Assembly (NCBI RefSeq): GCF_016904945.1
Contig: NZ_JADIKF010000038.1
Coordinates: forward strand, 657,943 to 721,942
Origin: Dyella mobilis
GTDB taxonomy: Bacteria > Pseudomonadota > Gammaproteobacteria > Xanthomonadales > Rhodanobacteraceae
Direction: 5' to 3'
DNA length: 64,000 nt
Shown here: positions 46,714-57,132 of the stretch, one piece after another
How positions within the stretch are numbered: position 1 is the stretch's first letter
Layout: each line of letters opens with the position of its first letter
Position numbers and translations under genes: made by a program
The notes under the pieces: model-generated
What the model saw: only the letters and a program-made list of their open reading frames with translations
Databases searched by the model: none
Told to the model about the DNA's origin: nothing

Positions 46714-47577
46714 ATGACTCTCAAGGCAGCATTTATTGGACTGGGCGCTATGGGCGCTCCCATGGCCGGTCATCTGAAGCAGCGCGGCCTGCTGCACGCC
46801 GTGGCCAATCGCACGCACGACAAGGCAGTTGCGCTGGCGCGGGAACTGGGTGTCGCGGCGCCTGGCAGCCTGGGCGAACTTGCCGCTCAATGCGACGTGA
46901 TCGCCTTGTGCGTAACGGCCGATGCCGACGTGCTCAACACCGTCGATGCGCTGGCACCACATATCAAGCCGGGCACCATCGTGATCGATCATTCGACCGT
47001 TGCCCCCGATACCGCCAAGCAGGCGGCGGTACGTTTGCAGGCGGTAGGCGCGCACTTCCTCGATGCACCGGTGTCCGGCGGCGTGGAGGGCGCGAAGAAC
47101 GGTAAGCTGTCGATCATGGTCGGTGGCGATGCCGCCGTGCTGGAGCGTGCGCGCCCGGTGCTGGAGGCGTATGCCTTGCGCATCACTCACTTGGGCGAGG
47201 TGGGCGCGGGGCAGGCCACCAAGGCGGTCAATCAGGTACTGGTGGCCGGCATTGCGCAAGCGGTGTGCGAGGGGCTGGCCTTGGGCGAAGCGCTCGGGCT
47301 CGATCCGGATCGCCTGATTCCCACCCTGGGCGCCGGTGCCGCCGGCAACTGGTTCCTGGAAAAGCGCGGCGCGACCATGCTGAAAAACGAATTCAGCGTC
47401 GGCTTCAAGCTGGCCTTGTTGCACAAGGACCTGGGTATCGTGCGCGGCATTGCCGAGAAAGCGGGCACCTCTCGCGAAGTGATCGAGCGCTCGCTGGCCG
47501 ACTACGCCAAGTTGATGCTGCAGGGACACGGCGATGACGACATTTCCGGCCTGATCCGCCTCAAGCGCGGACCTTGA
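46714..47577 (+). CDS. 3-hydroxyisobutyrate dehydrogenase-family oxidoreductase
   Basis: 287 residues. The Rossmann motif GLGAMGAPMAGHL is at the N-terminus, the substrate-binding DAPVSGGVEGAKNG block is near 115, and the catalytic Lys lies in GQATKAVNQ. It could reduce or oxidise a beta-hydroxyacid such as tartronate semialdehyde or 3-hydroxyisobutyrate; the substrate is not determinable here. Confidence 0.9.
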   Translation: MTLKAAFIGLGAMGAPMAGHLKQRGLLHAVANRTHDKAVALARELGVAAPGSLGELAAQCDVIALCVTADADVLNTVDALAPHIKPGTIVIDHSTVAPDTAKQAAVRLQAVGAHFLDAPVSGGVEGAKNGKLSIMVGGDAAVLERARPVLEAYALRITHLGEVGAGQATKAVNQVLVAGIAQAVCEGLALGEALGLDPDRLIPTLGAGAAGNWFLEKRGATMLKNEFSVGFKLALLHKDLGIVRGIAEKAGTSREVIERSLADYAKLMLQGHGDDDISGLIRLKRGP

Positions 47578-47596
47578 TCGCTGCGATCTGAAAATG

Positions 47597-47621
47597 AAAA
47601 GGGCGCCTTCGGCGCCCTTTT
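47597..47621 (+). terminator. Rho-independent terminator
   Basis: AAAAGGGCGCC-TTC-GGCGCCCTTTT, followed by CGTTT. It is symmetric and may serve both the dehydrogenase on the plus strand and the SPOR gene on the minus strand. Confidence 0.8.
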
Positions 47622-47650
47622 CGTTTCTCGCTGGCGATGTTTGCAGCGGC

Positions 47651-48352
47651 TCAGTTGCCGCCTTTCAACGCGATGGCCGAGATACCCGCCGCGGACAGGC
47701 GCTGCTTGACCGACTCCAGGTCGGTAGCCGAATGGAACGGACCCAGCCGCACGCGGTGATAGGTCTGGCCGCCGATGGTGACCGACTGCACGTTGGCCAT
47801 GAAGCCCTGCAACGCCAGCTTGGCCTTCAGGGTCTCCGCATCCGATGCGTTGGGGAACGCGCCGACCTGCAACAGGTATCCGCTGGCGGCGGCAGAAGGT
47901 GGGGCGACGGCGGAAGCCGGCGCAGCGGTGATGTTCTGCGTGACGGCGGCCGGCGCGTTAGCCGGCGGTGCCGGAGCGGGCGTGGCCGGCTGGGCGGCTT
48001 CCTGCTTCTGTTGCGCAGCCTGCTGCTGCTCGGCCTTGGCCTGTGCGCTGATCTCCGAATCCGGAATGCGCACTTCCTTTTCCGACAGCACGGAATAGAA
48101 GTCGTATTGCGGCTTTTTCGGTGCCGTGGTACCGGCGGCGGGAGCGGCCAGGCCTTCGTCGCTGCCCGGCTGCGCAGTAGCCTCGGGGTTCGGTTGCGGA
48201 CCCTTGGGAGCCATCGGCACCAGCGAGTGACGCATCAACACCACCACGACCAAGGCGCCGATCAGGATGCCGACGAGGATGCCGGCCCAGGCCGGGAATC
48301 CGCCGCTGTTGTTGCGCACGGCCTGGCGGCCTTTGCCCTTGCGTGTTGCCAT
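47651..48352 (-). CDS. SPOR-domain cell division protein (FtsN-like)
   Basis: 233 residues. There is a short basic cytoplasmic start (RKGKGRQ), one transmembrane helix (about 20-40), a long Ala/Gln/Pro-rich periplasmic linker and a C-terminal SPOR domain (GYLLQVGAFPNASDAETLKAKL...HRVRLGPF). SPOR domains bind denuded glycan strands at the septum. It is contiguous with argS (no gap), a conserved Xanthomonadales pair. Confidence 0.9.
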   Translation of the reverse strand: MATRKGKGRQAVRNNSGGFPAWAGILVGILIGALVVVVLMRHSLVPMAPKGPQPNPEATAQPGSDEGLAAPAAGTTAPKKPQYDFYSVLSEKEVRIPDSEISAQAKAEQQQAAQQKQEAAQPATPAPAPPANAPAAVTQNITAAPASAVAPPSAAASGYLLQVGAFPNASDAETLKAKLALQGFMANVQSVTIGGQTYHRVRLGPFHSATDLESVKQRLSAAGISAIALKGGN

Positions 48353-50044
48353 TTACATCTTCTCCGGGGCACTGAGTCCCAGCAAATCCAAACCGTTCCG
48401 AATAACCCCGCGCGTGGCGAGCGCCAGCGTGATGCGCGCATTGCGCAGCTCAGCGTCGTCCACGATCCATTTGTGCTCGTGATAGTAACTGTGAAGCGCC
48501 CCGGCGAGTTCGCGCAGATATTGCGCGATCAGGTGCGGTTCCAGATTGCCGGCGGCGGCTTCGATCACTTCCGGATAGCGCGAAAGCTCGGTCAGCAGGA
48601 TCTGCTCGTGCTCGGCGTCCAGCCGTGACAGCTGGGTGACGCCAAGCTGGGTGTCGACCGCGGGCAGGCCGCGCTCGGCCAGCTCTTCCAGTACGCGGCA
48701 TACGCGTGCGTGCGCATACTGGATGTAATAGACCGGATTGTCGTTGCTCTGCGAGCGCGCCAGGTCGATGTCGAACACCAGCTGCGAATCGCTCTTGCGC
48801 GCGATCAGGAAGTAGCGCGTGGCGTCGCGGCCGGCCTCGTCGATGAGGTCGCGCAGGGTGAGGTAGCTGCCGGCGCGCTTGGAGATCTTCACCTCTTCGC
48901 CGCCGCGCATCACGGTGATCATCTGGTACAGCACATAGTGCGGCCAGTCCTTGGGGATGCCCGCATCCAGTGCCTGCAGGCCCGCTTTTACGCGTGCCAG
49001 GGTGCCGTGATGGTCGGCGCCGAGCACGGTGACGGCATTTTCGTAGCCGCGCTGCCACTTGCTGAGGTGATAGGCCACGTCCGGCACGAAATACGTATAC
49101 GTGCCGTCGGACTTGCGCATGACGCGGTCTTTGTCGTCACCGAAATCGGTCGAGCGCAGCCACAGCGCGCCGCCTTCCTCGTAGGTGTGGCCGTGGGCGA
49201 CCAGCTCCCGCACGGTTTCTTCCACCTTGCAGTCGGTGTAGAGCGAGGACTCCAGGAAATACACGTTGAAGTCGACGCCGAAGGCTTTCAGGTCCAGGTC
49301 CTGCTCGTGACGCAGCGCCGCCACGGCGAAGCGGCGGATGGCGTCGAGATCGTCCGGATTCTTCGCGCCGGTGACGGTGTGGCCGTCGGCCGTCACCGAC
49401 TCGCCGGCGAGATAGGCGTTGGCCACGTCGGCGATGTAGTCGCCGCGGTAGCCGTCTTCCGGCCAACCTTCAGCGCCGGGAGCGATGCCGCGCGCGCGCG
49501 CCTGCACGGAGATCGCCAGGTTCTGGATCTGCACGCCGGCGTCGTTGTAATAGAACTCGCGCTTGACGTTCCAGCCGGTGGCTTCGAACAGGCGGCTGAG
49601 GCAATCGCCCAGCACGGCGTTACGGCCATGGCCTACGTGCAGCGGTCCGGTCGGATTGGCCGAGACGAACTCCACGCCTACGGTCCTGCCGGCGCCGCTC
49701 GCGTTCCGACCGTAAGCGACGCCCTCGCCCAGGATGCGCTTCACTTCGGCGTGATAAGCCGCCGGAGCGAGGAAGAAGTTGATAAAGCCGGGGCCGGCGA
49801 TTTCCACCTTGCCTACCAGTTCGTTGCCGGGCAGGGCGGCGACCAGCTTTTCGGCCACGTCGCGCGGTTTGGCTCGCGCCGGCTTGGCCAGCAACATGGC
49901 GGCATTGGTGGCGAAATCGCCATGCTCGCGGCTGCGCGCGCGCTCGATCACGAAATTCGGCAATTCGATGTCGGCCGGCAGGGTGCCGTCGCCTTGAAGG
50001 GTCCGGATCGCGTGGAGGACCAGTTCGCGCAGCGCTTCTTTCAC
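48353..50044 (-). CDS. argS: Arginyl-tRNA synthetase
   Basis: 563 residues, class I synthetase. The HIGH motif appears as HVGH ([16 protein letters not shown]) and KMSKS as KISKR. The N-terminal ArgRS additional domain and the C-terminal anticodon-binding DALR domain are present. The start codon is GTG with no obvious SD. Confidence 0.96.
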   Translation of the reverse strand: MKEALRELVLHAIRTLQGDGTLPADIELPNFVIERARSREHGDFATNAAMLLAKPARAKPRDVAEKLVAALPGNELVGKVEIAGPGFINFFLAPAAYHAEVKRILGEGVAYGRNASGAGRTVGVEFVSANPTGPLHVGHGRNAVLGDCLSRLFEATGWNVKREFYYNDAGVQIQNLAISVQARARGIAPGAEGWPEDGYRGDYIADVANAYLAGESVTADGHTVTGAKNPDDLDAIRRFAVAALRHEQDLDLKAFGVDFNVYFLESSLYTDCKVEETVRELVAHGHTYEEGGALWLRSTDFGDDKDRVMRKSDGTYTYFVPDVAYHLSKWQRGYENAVTVLGADHHGTLARVKAGLQALDAGIPKDWPHYVLYQMITVMRGGEEVKISKRAGSYLTLRDLIDEAGRDATRYFLIARKSDSQLVFDIDLARSQSNDNPVYYIQYAHARVCRVLEELAERGLPAVDTQLGVTQLSRLDAEHEQILLTELSRYPEVIEAAAGNLEPHLIAQYLRELAGALHSYYHEHKWIVDDAELRNARITLALATRGVIRNGLDLLGLSAPEKM

Positions 50045-50494
50045 GGGAGGGGTTTGATTTTGATGGAACCGCGCATGCTAACAGACCCTTGCTGCCGACC
50101 GTGTTTGCGCGGAGTAGTGGGGGGCTGAGCGGTCACCGGGCCGGCGATCTGCTGCGATGCGGCGGCCCCGCCTGTGGATAAGTCTGTGGGGAAAGCGAAC
50201 GCCGCCTCGGAGTCTTCACGGCGGAAATTTGCGGAAATCTGGCTGTCATGAAAATTTCATTTCAAAAACAATGTATTGCGATGTGAATTTGATGTGCTTT
50301 TCAGGAATATACAGGTAAGTGCCCCGAAGTGCGCTGTGTGCATAACTCTTGCGCGCCGCCATTTCGAGGCACGTCCATTGCATGTCACACGCCAGTCATG
50401 ACGCATCGCGACAATAGTGGGGTATCACCGGCGTCTCCCCCGTCGGCGCGATACGGGACTGCCGCGTCCCTTAACCCTCCCCTCAAGCGGCTCC
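50045..50494. other. 450-bp gene-free region upstream of argS, possible sRNA
   Basis: No protein-coding pattern is seen. It contains a DnaA-box-like TGTGGATAA at 50172-50180 and AT-rich stretches at 50250-50325. Transcription must cross it rightwards, because a strong plus-strand terminator ends it at 50495 while the next gene on that side runs the other way. An unannotated small RNA is the simplest explanation. Confidence 0.35.
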
Positions 50495-50527
50495 CGGCGC
50501 GAACTCCCCGTTCGCGCCGTTTTTTTT
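50495..50527 (+). terminator. Rho-independent terminator without an upstream plus-strand gene
   Basis: CGGCGCGAAC-TCCCC-GTTCGCGCCG followed by eight T is a perfect 10-bp stem with a long T tract on the plus strand. The flanking genes argS and radC are both on the minus strand, so it does not serve either. Confidence 0.75.
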
Positions 50528-50540
50528 GCGACTGCACAAA

Positions 50541-51212
50541 TCAGAGCAGGCCGCGATGGGCCATAGACACCGGTTCGGCCTGGCCGATGACCAGGTGATC
50601 GAGCACCCGCACGCCGACCAGTCGCAACGCCTGGCTGAGTTCCCGGGTGATGGCTTGGTCGGCCGCGCTGGGCTCGGCCACGCCACTGGGATGGTTGTGG
50701 GCGAAGATGACCGCCGCCGCATTGTGGCGCAGGCAGGCCCGCACCACTTCACGCGGATGGACGCTGGCGCCGTCTACGGTGCCGCGAAAGAGTTCTTCGA
50801 ACGCCAATACGCGATGGCGGTTGTCCAGGTAGAGGCAGGCGAACACTTCGTAGGGCAGGTGGCGCAGGCGTGCGGAGAGGTAGTCGCCGCTTTCGCGCGG
50901 ATTGCCCAGGGCGGGGCGTTCGGCCAGTTGCTCGGCCAGACTGCGCCGAGCCAGTTCGAGTGCGGCGGCGATCCGTGCCCGCTTGGCCGGCCCCAGCCCC
51001 GGGGTGCGAATGTCCTGGTCCGGCTTGCCGAGCAATGCGCCGAGGCTGCCGGCGCGCATCAGCAACTCGCGTCCCAGGGCGATGGCGTCTTTGCCGCGTA
51101 CCCCGCTTCCCAGCAGAACGGCGAGCAGTTCCGCATCCGACAATGCGGCGCTGCCGCGGCTCAGCAATTTTTCGCGGGGACGCTCCCCTTCGGGCCAATC
51201 TCGAATGCTCAT
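50541..51212 (-). CDS. radC: RadC-family JAB-domain protein
   Basis: 223 residues. An N-terminal helix-hairpin-helix-like part ([21 protein letters not shown]) precedes a JAB metalloprotease-like domain with HNHPSG and a downstream Asp (SAAD). Historically assigned to DNA repair, the function is uncertain. ATG 51212 is preferred over a TTG two codons upstream. The 350 bp between it and coaBC contain no feature I can name. Confidence 0.9.
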   Translation of the reverse strand: MSIRDWPEGERPREKLLSRGSAALSDAELLAVLLGSGVRGKDAIALGRELLMRAGSLGALLGKPDQDIRTPGLGPAKRARIAAALELARRSLAEQLAERPALGNPRESGDYLSARLRHLPYEVFACLYLDNRHRVLAFEELFRGTVDGASVHPREVVRACLRHNAAAVIFAHNHPSGVAEPSAADQAITRELSQALRLVGVRVLDHLVIGQAEPVSMAHRGLL

Positions 51213-51563
51213 GCGCAAAGCATGGCTGCTGCCGATGCGATCGGTGCAGCAGTCGCCACACGTGAATCCGGTAAGCTAGCCGTCTATCACTATGTCAGAC
51301 CCTGCTTACATGGGATGCCCTGATTCATTTTCCGTAGGTGGCATGATGTCCAGAGGGTTTTCGGGGTGCGTTGCGCGACGCACGCTGAGAGCGTTCTCGA
51401 CATCACCACGTCATTTAAAATTTACCCGTGGGGCCGGCTTTGTCGGTCCGCATGCCTTCGGTCGGTCGGCTCGACAGTCGGCCAGTCTGCTTTCGCCGGC
51501 GGTCCTTTGGCCTGCGAACGAGCCGAGCCAATGGCGCCTACGGAAAATGAATCAGAGCATCCC

Positions 51564-52769
51564 ATGAGCCTTGCCCAACGCCGCATTCTGCTGGGAGTAT
51601 CCGGCGGCATCGCCGCCTACAAAGCCTGCGAGCTGGTTCGCCGCTTGCGCGACCTGGGCGCGCACGTGCGCGTGGTGATGACCGAAAACGCCACCCGCTT
51701 CGTCACGCCGACCACGTTTCAGGCGTTGTCGGGCGAGGCGGTGCGGGTCAGCCTGTGGGACGAATCGGCCGAAGCGGCGATGGGCCACATCGAGTTGGCT
51801 CGCTGGGCCGAACGGGTACTGATCGCTCCTGCCAGCGCCGACCTCATGGCGCGCCTGGCACACGGCCATGCCGACGATTTGTTGAGCACGCTGTGCCTGG
51901 CCACCGCGTCGCCGGTTTATCTGGCACCCGCCATGAATCAACAGATGTGGGCGCATCCGGCGACGCAGGCCAACCTGGCCGTTTTGCGCGAACGCGGTAC
52001 GCACATTCTCGGTCCGGCCGCCGGCGACCAGGCCTGCGGCGAAGTCGGCTCCGGCCGCATGCTGGAACCGCATCAACTGCGCGACGCGATCATCGCCTCC
52101 TTCGGCGACCGCGTGCTGGCCGGCTTGAAGGTGGTGGTCAGCGCCGGTCCGACTTATGAAGACATCGATCCGGTGCGCTTCATCGGCAACCGCAGCTCCG
52201 GCAAGATGGGTTTTGCCGTGGCCGAGGCTGCGGTGCAGGCGGGTGCGCAGGTGACGCTGATCGCCGGGCCGGTCAGCCTGGCGACTCCGCCGGGGATTGC
52301 CATGCGAGCGGACGTGCGCAGCGCCGCCCAGATGCATGCGGCCGTGATGGAGGCGGCCGCGGACGCCGACATCTATATCGGTGCGGCGGCCGTGGGCGAC
52401 TACCGTCCCAATGCCAGGGCCGACAACAAACTCAAGAAACAAAGTGGCTCGGAGCTGACATTGCAGCTGATAGAAAACCCGGACATCCTGGCCAGCCTCT
52501 CGGCGCAGCAAACGCATCCGTTTCTGGTCGGGTTCGCTGCGGAAACACAAAACGTGGAGAGCTATGCGCGCGACAAGCTGCAACGCAAAGGGCTCGATGT
52601 GATTGCCGCCAACCAGGTGGGCGACGGCCTCGGCTTCGAGACCGCCGACAATGCCCTCACGCTGTACTGGGCCGGTGGCGTTGCGGAATTGCCGCGCGCC
52701 GACAAGACCGCGCTGGCACGCCAGCTGATCGAACACGTTGCCGCTCGCTACAAGGCGGTGCGTGGATGA
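51564..52769 (+). CDS. coaBC: Bifunctional phosphopantothenoylcysteine decarboxylase/synthetase
   Basis: 401 residues. The N-terminal CoaC flavoprotein domain has [11 protein letters not shown], the His (GHIELARWA), and PAMNQQMW; the C-terminal CoaB domain has [24 protein letters not shown] and a KLKK motif. It makes 4'-phosphopantetheine in CoA synthesis. Its stop overlaps dut (ATGA). Confidence 0.95.
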   Translation: MSLAQRRILLGVSGGIAAYKACELVRRLRDLGAHVRVVMTENATRFVTPTTFQALSGEAVRVSLWDESAEAAMGHIELARWAERVLIAPASADLMARLAHGHADDLLSTLCLATASPVYLAPAMNQQMWAHPATQANLAVLRERGTHILGPAAGDQACGEVGSGRMLEPHQLRDAIIASFGDRVLAGLKVVVSAGPTYEDIDPVRFIGNRSSGKMGFAVAEAAVQAGAQVTLIAGPVSLATPPGIAMRADVRSAAQMHAAVMEAAADADIYIGAAAVGDYRPNARADNKLKKQSGSELTLQLIENPDILASLSAQQTHPFLVGFAAETQNVESYARDKLQRKGLDVIAANQVGDGLGFETADNALTLYWAGGVAELPRADKTALARQLIEHVAARYKAVRG

Positions 52770-53221
52770 TCGACGTCGAGCTGAAGATCCTCGATCCACG
52801 TCTGGGCGATGCCATTCCCTTGCCGCAGGCTGCCACCGCCGGCAGCGCGGGCATGGACCTGCGTGCCGCATTGGAAGGTCCGCTGACCCTGGCGCCGGGA
52901 GAGAGTGCACTGGTACCCAGCGGCATGGCGATCCACATCGGCGATCCGGGCTGGTGCGCGCTCATCGTGCCGCGCTCGGGGCTCGGTCACAAACATGGCC
53001 TGGTCATGGGCAACCTGGTTGGCGTGATCGATGCCGACTACCAGGGGCCGCTGATGATCTCCTGCTGGAATCGCAGCACCAAGCCGTACACCATCGAAGT
53101 GGGCGAGCGCATTGCACAGTTGCTGCTGGTGCCTGTGGGGCAGGCACGCTTGCGCGTCGTCGACGAATTCGCGCCCTCGGCAAGGGGCGAGGGCGGATTC
53201 GGCTCTACCGGAAAACATTGA
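52766..53221 (+). CDS. dut: dUTP diphosphatase
   Basis: 151 residues, trimeric dUTPase. The five conserved motifs are visible: [35 protein letters not shown] and the C-terminal [11 protein letters not shown]. It hydrolyses dUTP to dUMP. The 4-bp overlap with coaBC indicates translational coupling. Confidence 0.96.
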   Translation: MIDVELKILDPRLGDAIPLPQAATAGSAGMDLRAALEGPLTLAPGESALVPSGMAIHIGDPGWCALIVPRSGLGHKHGLVMGNLVGVIDADYQGPLMISCWNRSTKPYTIEVGERIAQLLLVPVGQARLRVVDEFAPSARGEGGFGSTGKH

Positions 53222-53252
53222 GAGCGGATTTAAAAAACTTGGGGAATGGGGC

Positions 53253-55592
53253 ATGGCAATGAACGGCGCACGAGCGCGTTTGCCGGGTTTACACGTCGAA
53301 TGGGGAAGGCTGCTGCTGCTGGCCTGCGCCACGCTGTTGCTGGCGGTTGGTGCTTTCAGTGTCTGGCAGACCTGGCTGATTGCCGATCAGAGTGGAGCCA
53401 TCCAGCAAGTTCACGTGGCACAAGATCAAGCGGTACAGGCGCTGGCGGCGGATATCGAGCACGAACGCAGCGCGATTACCGCGGCGATCGCGGGTGTCGA
53501 TGCCAGCGGCTTGCCCGGTAGTGCCGCGCAGGTGCTGGATGCGCTCAAGCACCGATTGCCGCAAGCCTTGAACGTGGAGCTGTACAGCGTCGGTCTCGAT
53601 GAAGTGCTGCATGCCAACTACCGCAGTTTCGGTTATGCCAAGGCGGCGCAGTTGATGGCCGCGCCGGATGCCGATGGTGCGCCTCCGGTCGAATCGCAAT
53701 ACCGCGGCAGCAGCGATCGCCACCTGACCATGGTGGTGCCGCTGGGTTCGCAGCAAAAGCCGCAAGCCTGGGTGTGGATCGAACTGCCTTTCGCTCCGCT
53801 GGCACACAGTTTCAATGCCATCAGCGTGGACAGCGGCCGGCTTCGGCTGCGCCAGAGCACCGATCACGGCGAGAATATGGAGTTGATGTCGCGCGGCAGT
53901 TCCGCGGCGATCGACGTCGAGCCGGTAGGCAAAGAGGTTCCCGGCAGCAATTTCAACATCGTGGCCGTGCTGCCGGGCGCTTACATCGTGTTGCCGCAAT
54001 CCTTGCCGTTTGCGATGTTGCTGACGTTGATCGGTCTCGCCGGCGGCGGTTATCTGTTTTGGTTGTTTGCGCGCGGCCCGGTAAGCCGCGAGGTCCCCGT
54101 TGAGGAAGAAAGTTTGTCAGATATCGATCTACCCCAGTCCCAACCCCAGCCGGCTCCTGAACCGGTCAAGCCCGTCGTTCGCCCTGCACCCAAGCCTGCG
54201 CCAGCGCCGGTCCAAATCGATCCGGCGATTTTTCGCGCCTACGACGTACGCGGCGTAGTCGGCACGAGCCTGACCGCCGAAGTGGCCAAGCTGCTCGGCC
54301 AGTCCATTGGTACGTTGATGCGCGAGAAGGGCCTGCACGAAATGGTGGTGGGCCGTGACGGACGCCTTTCCGGCCCTGAGCTCGCGGGCGCCCTCTCCGA
54401 TGGTTTGCGCGCCGCCGGCATCGACGTGATCGACGTGGGTGCCGTGCCCACGCCGGTGGTGTACTACGCCGCCTATCGTTTCAACACCGGTTGCGGCGTC
54501 GCCGTCACCGGCAGCCACAATCCACCGGACTACAACGGTTTCAAGATCGTGGTGGGCGGCGAAACCCTGTCCGAAGGCGCGATTCAGGATCTCTACCAGC
54601 GAATCGCCACGAACGCGCTCGAAAGCGACGGCAGCGGCAACCTGCGCCACGTCGACGTGGTGCCCGACTATATCGAGCGCATCACCTCGGACGTGCAGAC
54701 CGAGCGTCCGCTCAAGCTGGTGGTCGATTGCGGCAACGGCATTCCGGGCGCCGTCGCGCCGCAGGTGCTGGAGGGCATCGGTTGCCAGGTCATCCCCCTT
54801 TATTGCGAGGTGGACGGCAACTTCCCCAATCACCATCCGGACCCTTCTGACCCGCACAACCTGGAGGATCTCATTCTCTCGGTGAAGCAGACCGGTGCGG
54901 ATCTCGGCCTGGCCTTCGATGGCGACGGCGATCGCCTGGGCGTGGTGACGCGCAACGGCGAGATCATTTTTCCGGACCGCACGCTCATGCTGTTCGCGCG
55001 CGACGTGCTGTCACGCCAGCCGGGCGCCACCATCATCTATGACGTCAAATGCACCGGCCATCTGAAGGGCCAGATCCTCGATGCTGGCGGCAGTCCGCTG
55101 ATGTGGCGCACCGGGCATTCGTTGATCAAGGCCAAGATGCGCGAAACCGGCGCGGAGCTCGCTGGCGAGATGAGCGGACACTTCTTCTTCAAGGAACGCT
55201 GGTACGGCTTCGATGACGGTATCTACGCCGGTGCGCGCTTGCTGGAAATCCTGGCCGGCGATATCGAGGGACGTACGCCGGAAGATATCTTCGCGACCTG
55301 CCCCAAGGGCGTTTCCACGCCCGAGCTCAAGGTCGAAATGGCAGAAGGCGAGCACTACCGCTTTATCGAGAAATTCCGCGAAAAGGCTCAATTCGGCGAT
55401 GCCACGCTGATCACCATCGACGGCGTGCGGGCGGATTGGCCGGACGGCTGGGGGCTGGTGCGCGCGTCAAACACGACGCCGATCCTGGTGTTGCGCTTCG
55501 ATGCCGACAACGACGCCGCGCTCCGGCGGATCAAGGAAGTCTTCCGCACGCAGATGCTGGCGGTGGATCCGGGGTTGAAACTGCCTTTCTAA
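53253..55592 (+). CDS. algC: Phosphomannomutase/phosphoglucomutase with membrane N-terminus
   Basis: 779 residues. A transmembrane helix (about 18-40), a periplasmic-type region of about 230 residues, a second helix (about 250-270) and a Pro-rich linker precede an AlgC/XanA-type enzyme (from about 325). Active-site Ser421 lies in TGSHNP, the metal loop is DGDGDR (556-561), and the sugar-binding loop is GEMSGH. It interconverts hexose 1- and 6-phosphates for LPS and exopolysaccharide. The long N-terminal membrane extension is typical of Xanthomonadales homologues but unlike the 460-residue enzyme of Pseudomonas. Confidence 0.9.
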   Translation: MAMNGARARLPGLHVEWGRLLLLACATLLLAVGAFSVWQTWLIADQSGAIQQVHVAQDQAVQALAADIEHERSAITAAIAGVDASGLPGSAAQVLDALKHRLPQALNVELYSVGLDEVLHANYRSFGYAKAAQLMAAPDADGAPPVESQYRGSSDRHLTMVVPLGSQQKPQAWVWIELPFAPLAHSFNAISVDSGRLRLRQSTDHGENMELMSRGSSAAIDVEPVGKEVPGSNFNIVAVLPGAYIVLPQSLPFAMLLTLIGLAGGGYLFWLFARGPVSREVPVEEESLSDIDLPQSQPQPAPEPVKPVVRPAPKPAPAPVQIDPAIFRAYDVRGVVGTSLTAEVAKLLGQSIGTLMREKGLHEMVVGRDGRLSGPELAGALSDGLRAAGIDVIDVGAVPTPVVYYAAYRFNTGCGVAVTGSHNPPDYNGFKIVVGGETLSEGAIQDLYQRIATNALESDGSGNLRHVDVVPDYIERITSDVQTERPLKLVVDCGNGIPGAVAPQVLEGIGCQVIPLYCEVDGNFPNHHPDPSDPHNLEDLILSVKQTGADLGLAFDGDGDRLGVVTRNGEIIFPDRTLMLFARDVLSRQPGATIIYDVKCTGHLKGQILDAGGSPLMWRTGHSLIKAKMRETGAELAGEMSGHFFFKERWYGFDDGIYAGARLLEILAGDIEGRTPEDIFATCPKGVSTPELKVEMAEGEHYRFIEKFREKAQFGDATLITIDGVRADWPDGWGLVRASNTTPILVLRFDADNDAALRRIKEVFRTQMLAVDPGLKLPF

Positions 55593-55613
55593 GCGCGAGG
55601 GGAGAGCATCCCC

Positions 55614-55631
55614 AGACGCCCCGGGGCGTCT
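55614..55631. terminator. Palindrome between convergent algC and DUF4124 genes
   Basis: AGACGCCCCGGGGCGTCT is an 18-bp perfect palindrome exactly in the convergent gap. T tracts are short, so termination is likely but weakly supported. Confidence 0.45.
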
Positions 55632-56276
55632 TCAATAGCCCCGGTCAGCCTTCTCGCCGGCTTTCAGATCGCGGTAGTGCTGCAGTGCCTGTGCCTGCTG
55701 CTGCACCAGGTCTTCGCGATGAGCTTGCTGGTGCTGCAGCAGAGCGCGCTGGTTGGCCACCACGTTGCGTTGAGCCGTAATCTGGTCAACCAGCGCCTTG
55801 GGTACGGGCTGTTTGGCGCGTTCGTCATCGGCGGCGCGGTTGAGCAGGTCGGTCAATGCGGCGTCCTGGCTGTGCAGGTTGGCGCGCGTGGTGCTTATCT
55901 GTTCGTCGAGGTCCTGCAGCACTTGCTGCTGCTCGGCCTTGAGCGCGTCCTCGTCGGGATACGTGTTGAGCATCTGCATGTCGTCGCGCTTTTGCTGCTC
56001 GACCTTGCGCTGCTGTGCGGCCTGTGTGGCAGCTTGCTGCTCGGCGGCGGCGCGTTCGGACGGCGACAGCTGCTTTCCTATGTGCGCAACGACCATGCCG
56101 TCGCTATTGATGACGTCGTAGCCGAATTTCACGGCGTCATTGGTGAGGCTGTCGCTGTAGTGGGACAGGCCGCTACCGTCCACCCAGCGGTAATGCATGC
56201 CGCTGCCCTGGGCCATGGCGGTGGCCGCCATGCCGAGCGACAAAGTGACAGATGCCATCAATACGAAACGAAGCAT
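55632..56276 (-). CDS. DUF4124-domain secreted protein with coiled coil
   Basis: 214 residues from ATG 56276 with a strong GGAGGGG before it. A signal peptide (ending near TAMAQ) is followed by a DUF4124 domain (HYRWVDGSGLSHYSDSL) and a long Gln/Ala-rich coiled coil (about 80-205). Periplasmic, function unknown. Confidence 0.85.
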   Translation of the reverse strand: MLRFVLMASVTLSLGMAATAMAQGSGMHYRWVDGSGLSHYSDSLTNDAVKFGYDVINSDGMVVAHIGKQLSPSERAAAEQQAATQAAQQRKVEQQKRDDMQMLNTYPDEDALKAEQQQVLQDLDEQISTTRANLHSQDAALTDLLNRAADDERAKQPVPKALVDQITAQRNVVANQRALLQHQQAHREDLVQQQAQALQHYRDLKAGEKADRGY

Positions 56277-56368
56277 GATCCCCTCCTCGCCGCAGTATAG
56301 CCCGGGGGTTTTCAACGCTGGATACGGGTATGTGCCAGCGTGACTGATTTCACTGCAATGGGGCGTGT

Positions 56369-57016
56369 TCAGCCACGGACGCCGTAGCGTTCTCGGTAGT
56401 CGACCAGCCGTTGGTGTTCGGCCGCCAGGTCCGGCCGTTCGCCGGCATAGGCGAGTACGTCACTGAAGCCTGTGATGGCCACGACCGGAATGCCGTAATC
56501 GCGCTGCACTTCCTGGGCGGCCGAAAGCTCGCCCTGTCCGCGCTCCTGGCGATCCAGCGCGATCAGCACGCCCGCCGGCGTGGCGCCCTGGGCATGGATC
56601 AGGGCCAGGGACTCGCGTACCGCCGTGCCGGCAGTCATCACGTCGTCGATGATCAGCACACGGCCCTTCAGCGGAGCGCCGACCAGCACGCCGCCTTCGC
56701 CGTGATCCTTTGCTTCCTTGCGGTTGTAGGCCCAGGGCAGGTCGCGGTCGTGTTGATCGGCCAGCGCCATGGCGGTTGCCGCGGCGAGCGCGATGCCCTT
56801 GTAGGCGGGGCCGAACAACATGTCCACCTGCAGGCCGGAGTTCACCACGGCGGCGGCGTAGGCGCGGCCCAGTCGGGCCAGTGCGGCGCCGGAGTCGATC
56901 CTGCCCATATTGAAGAAATAAGGGCTCTGGCGACCCGACTTCAGCGTGAATTCGCCGAAGCGCAGTACATCGCGCTGCAGGGTGAGTTCGATGAAATCGC
57001 GCTGGTAGTCGTGCAC
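56369..57016 (-). CDS. pyrE: Orotate phosphoribosyltransferase
   Basis: 215 residues. The PRPP-binding motif [13 protein letters not shown] and the early [12 protein letters not shown] segment are diagnostic. It forms OMP from orotate in pyrimidine synthesis. GTG 57016 is favoured by AGAGGA six bases upstream. It is divergent from xth. Confidence 0.95.
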   Translation of the reverse strand: MHDYQRDFIELTLQRDVLRFGEFTLKSGRQSPYFFNMGRIDSGAALARLGRAYAAAVVNSGLQVDMLFGPAYKGIALAAATAMALADQHDRDLPWAYNRKEAKDHGEGGVLVGAPLKGRVLIIDDVMTAGTAVRESLALIHAQGATPAGVLIALDRQERGQGELSAAQEVQRDYGIPVVAITGFSDVLAYAGERPDLAAEHQRLVDYRERYGVRG

Positions 57017-57132
57017 GGCGGTTCCTCTCAAGCGGGCCAAACGCACATGTTACAGGCTATGCGCGCGTGGAGCCCAAGAGCGTACGGCCGGCCGGTGGTT
57101 GCTATCATGCGTCGACTACGTGAGGAGCCTCC

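Noticed and set aside
50172..50180. Replication origin suggested by DnaA box TGTGGATAA
   Set aside because: A single box with no cluster, no AT-rich unwinding element and no dnaA/gidA neighbours.
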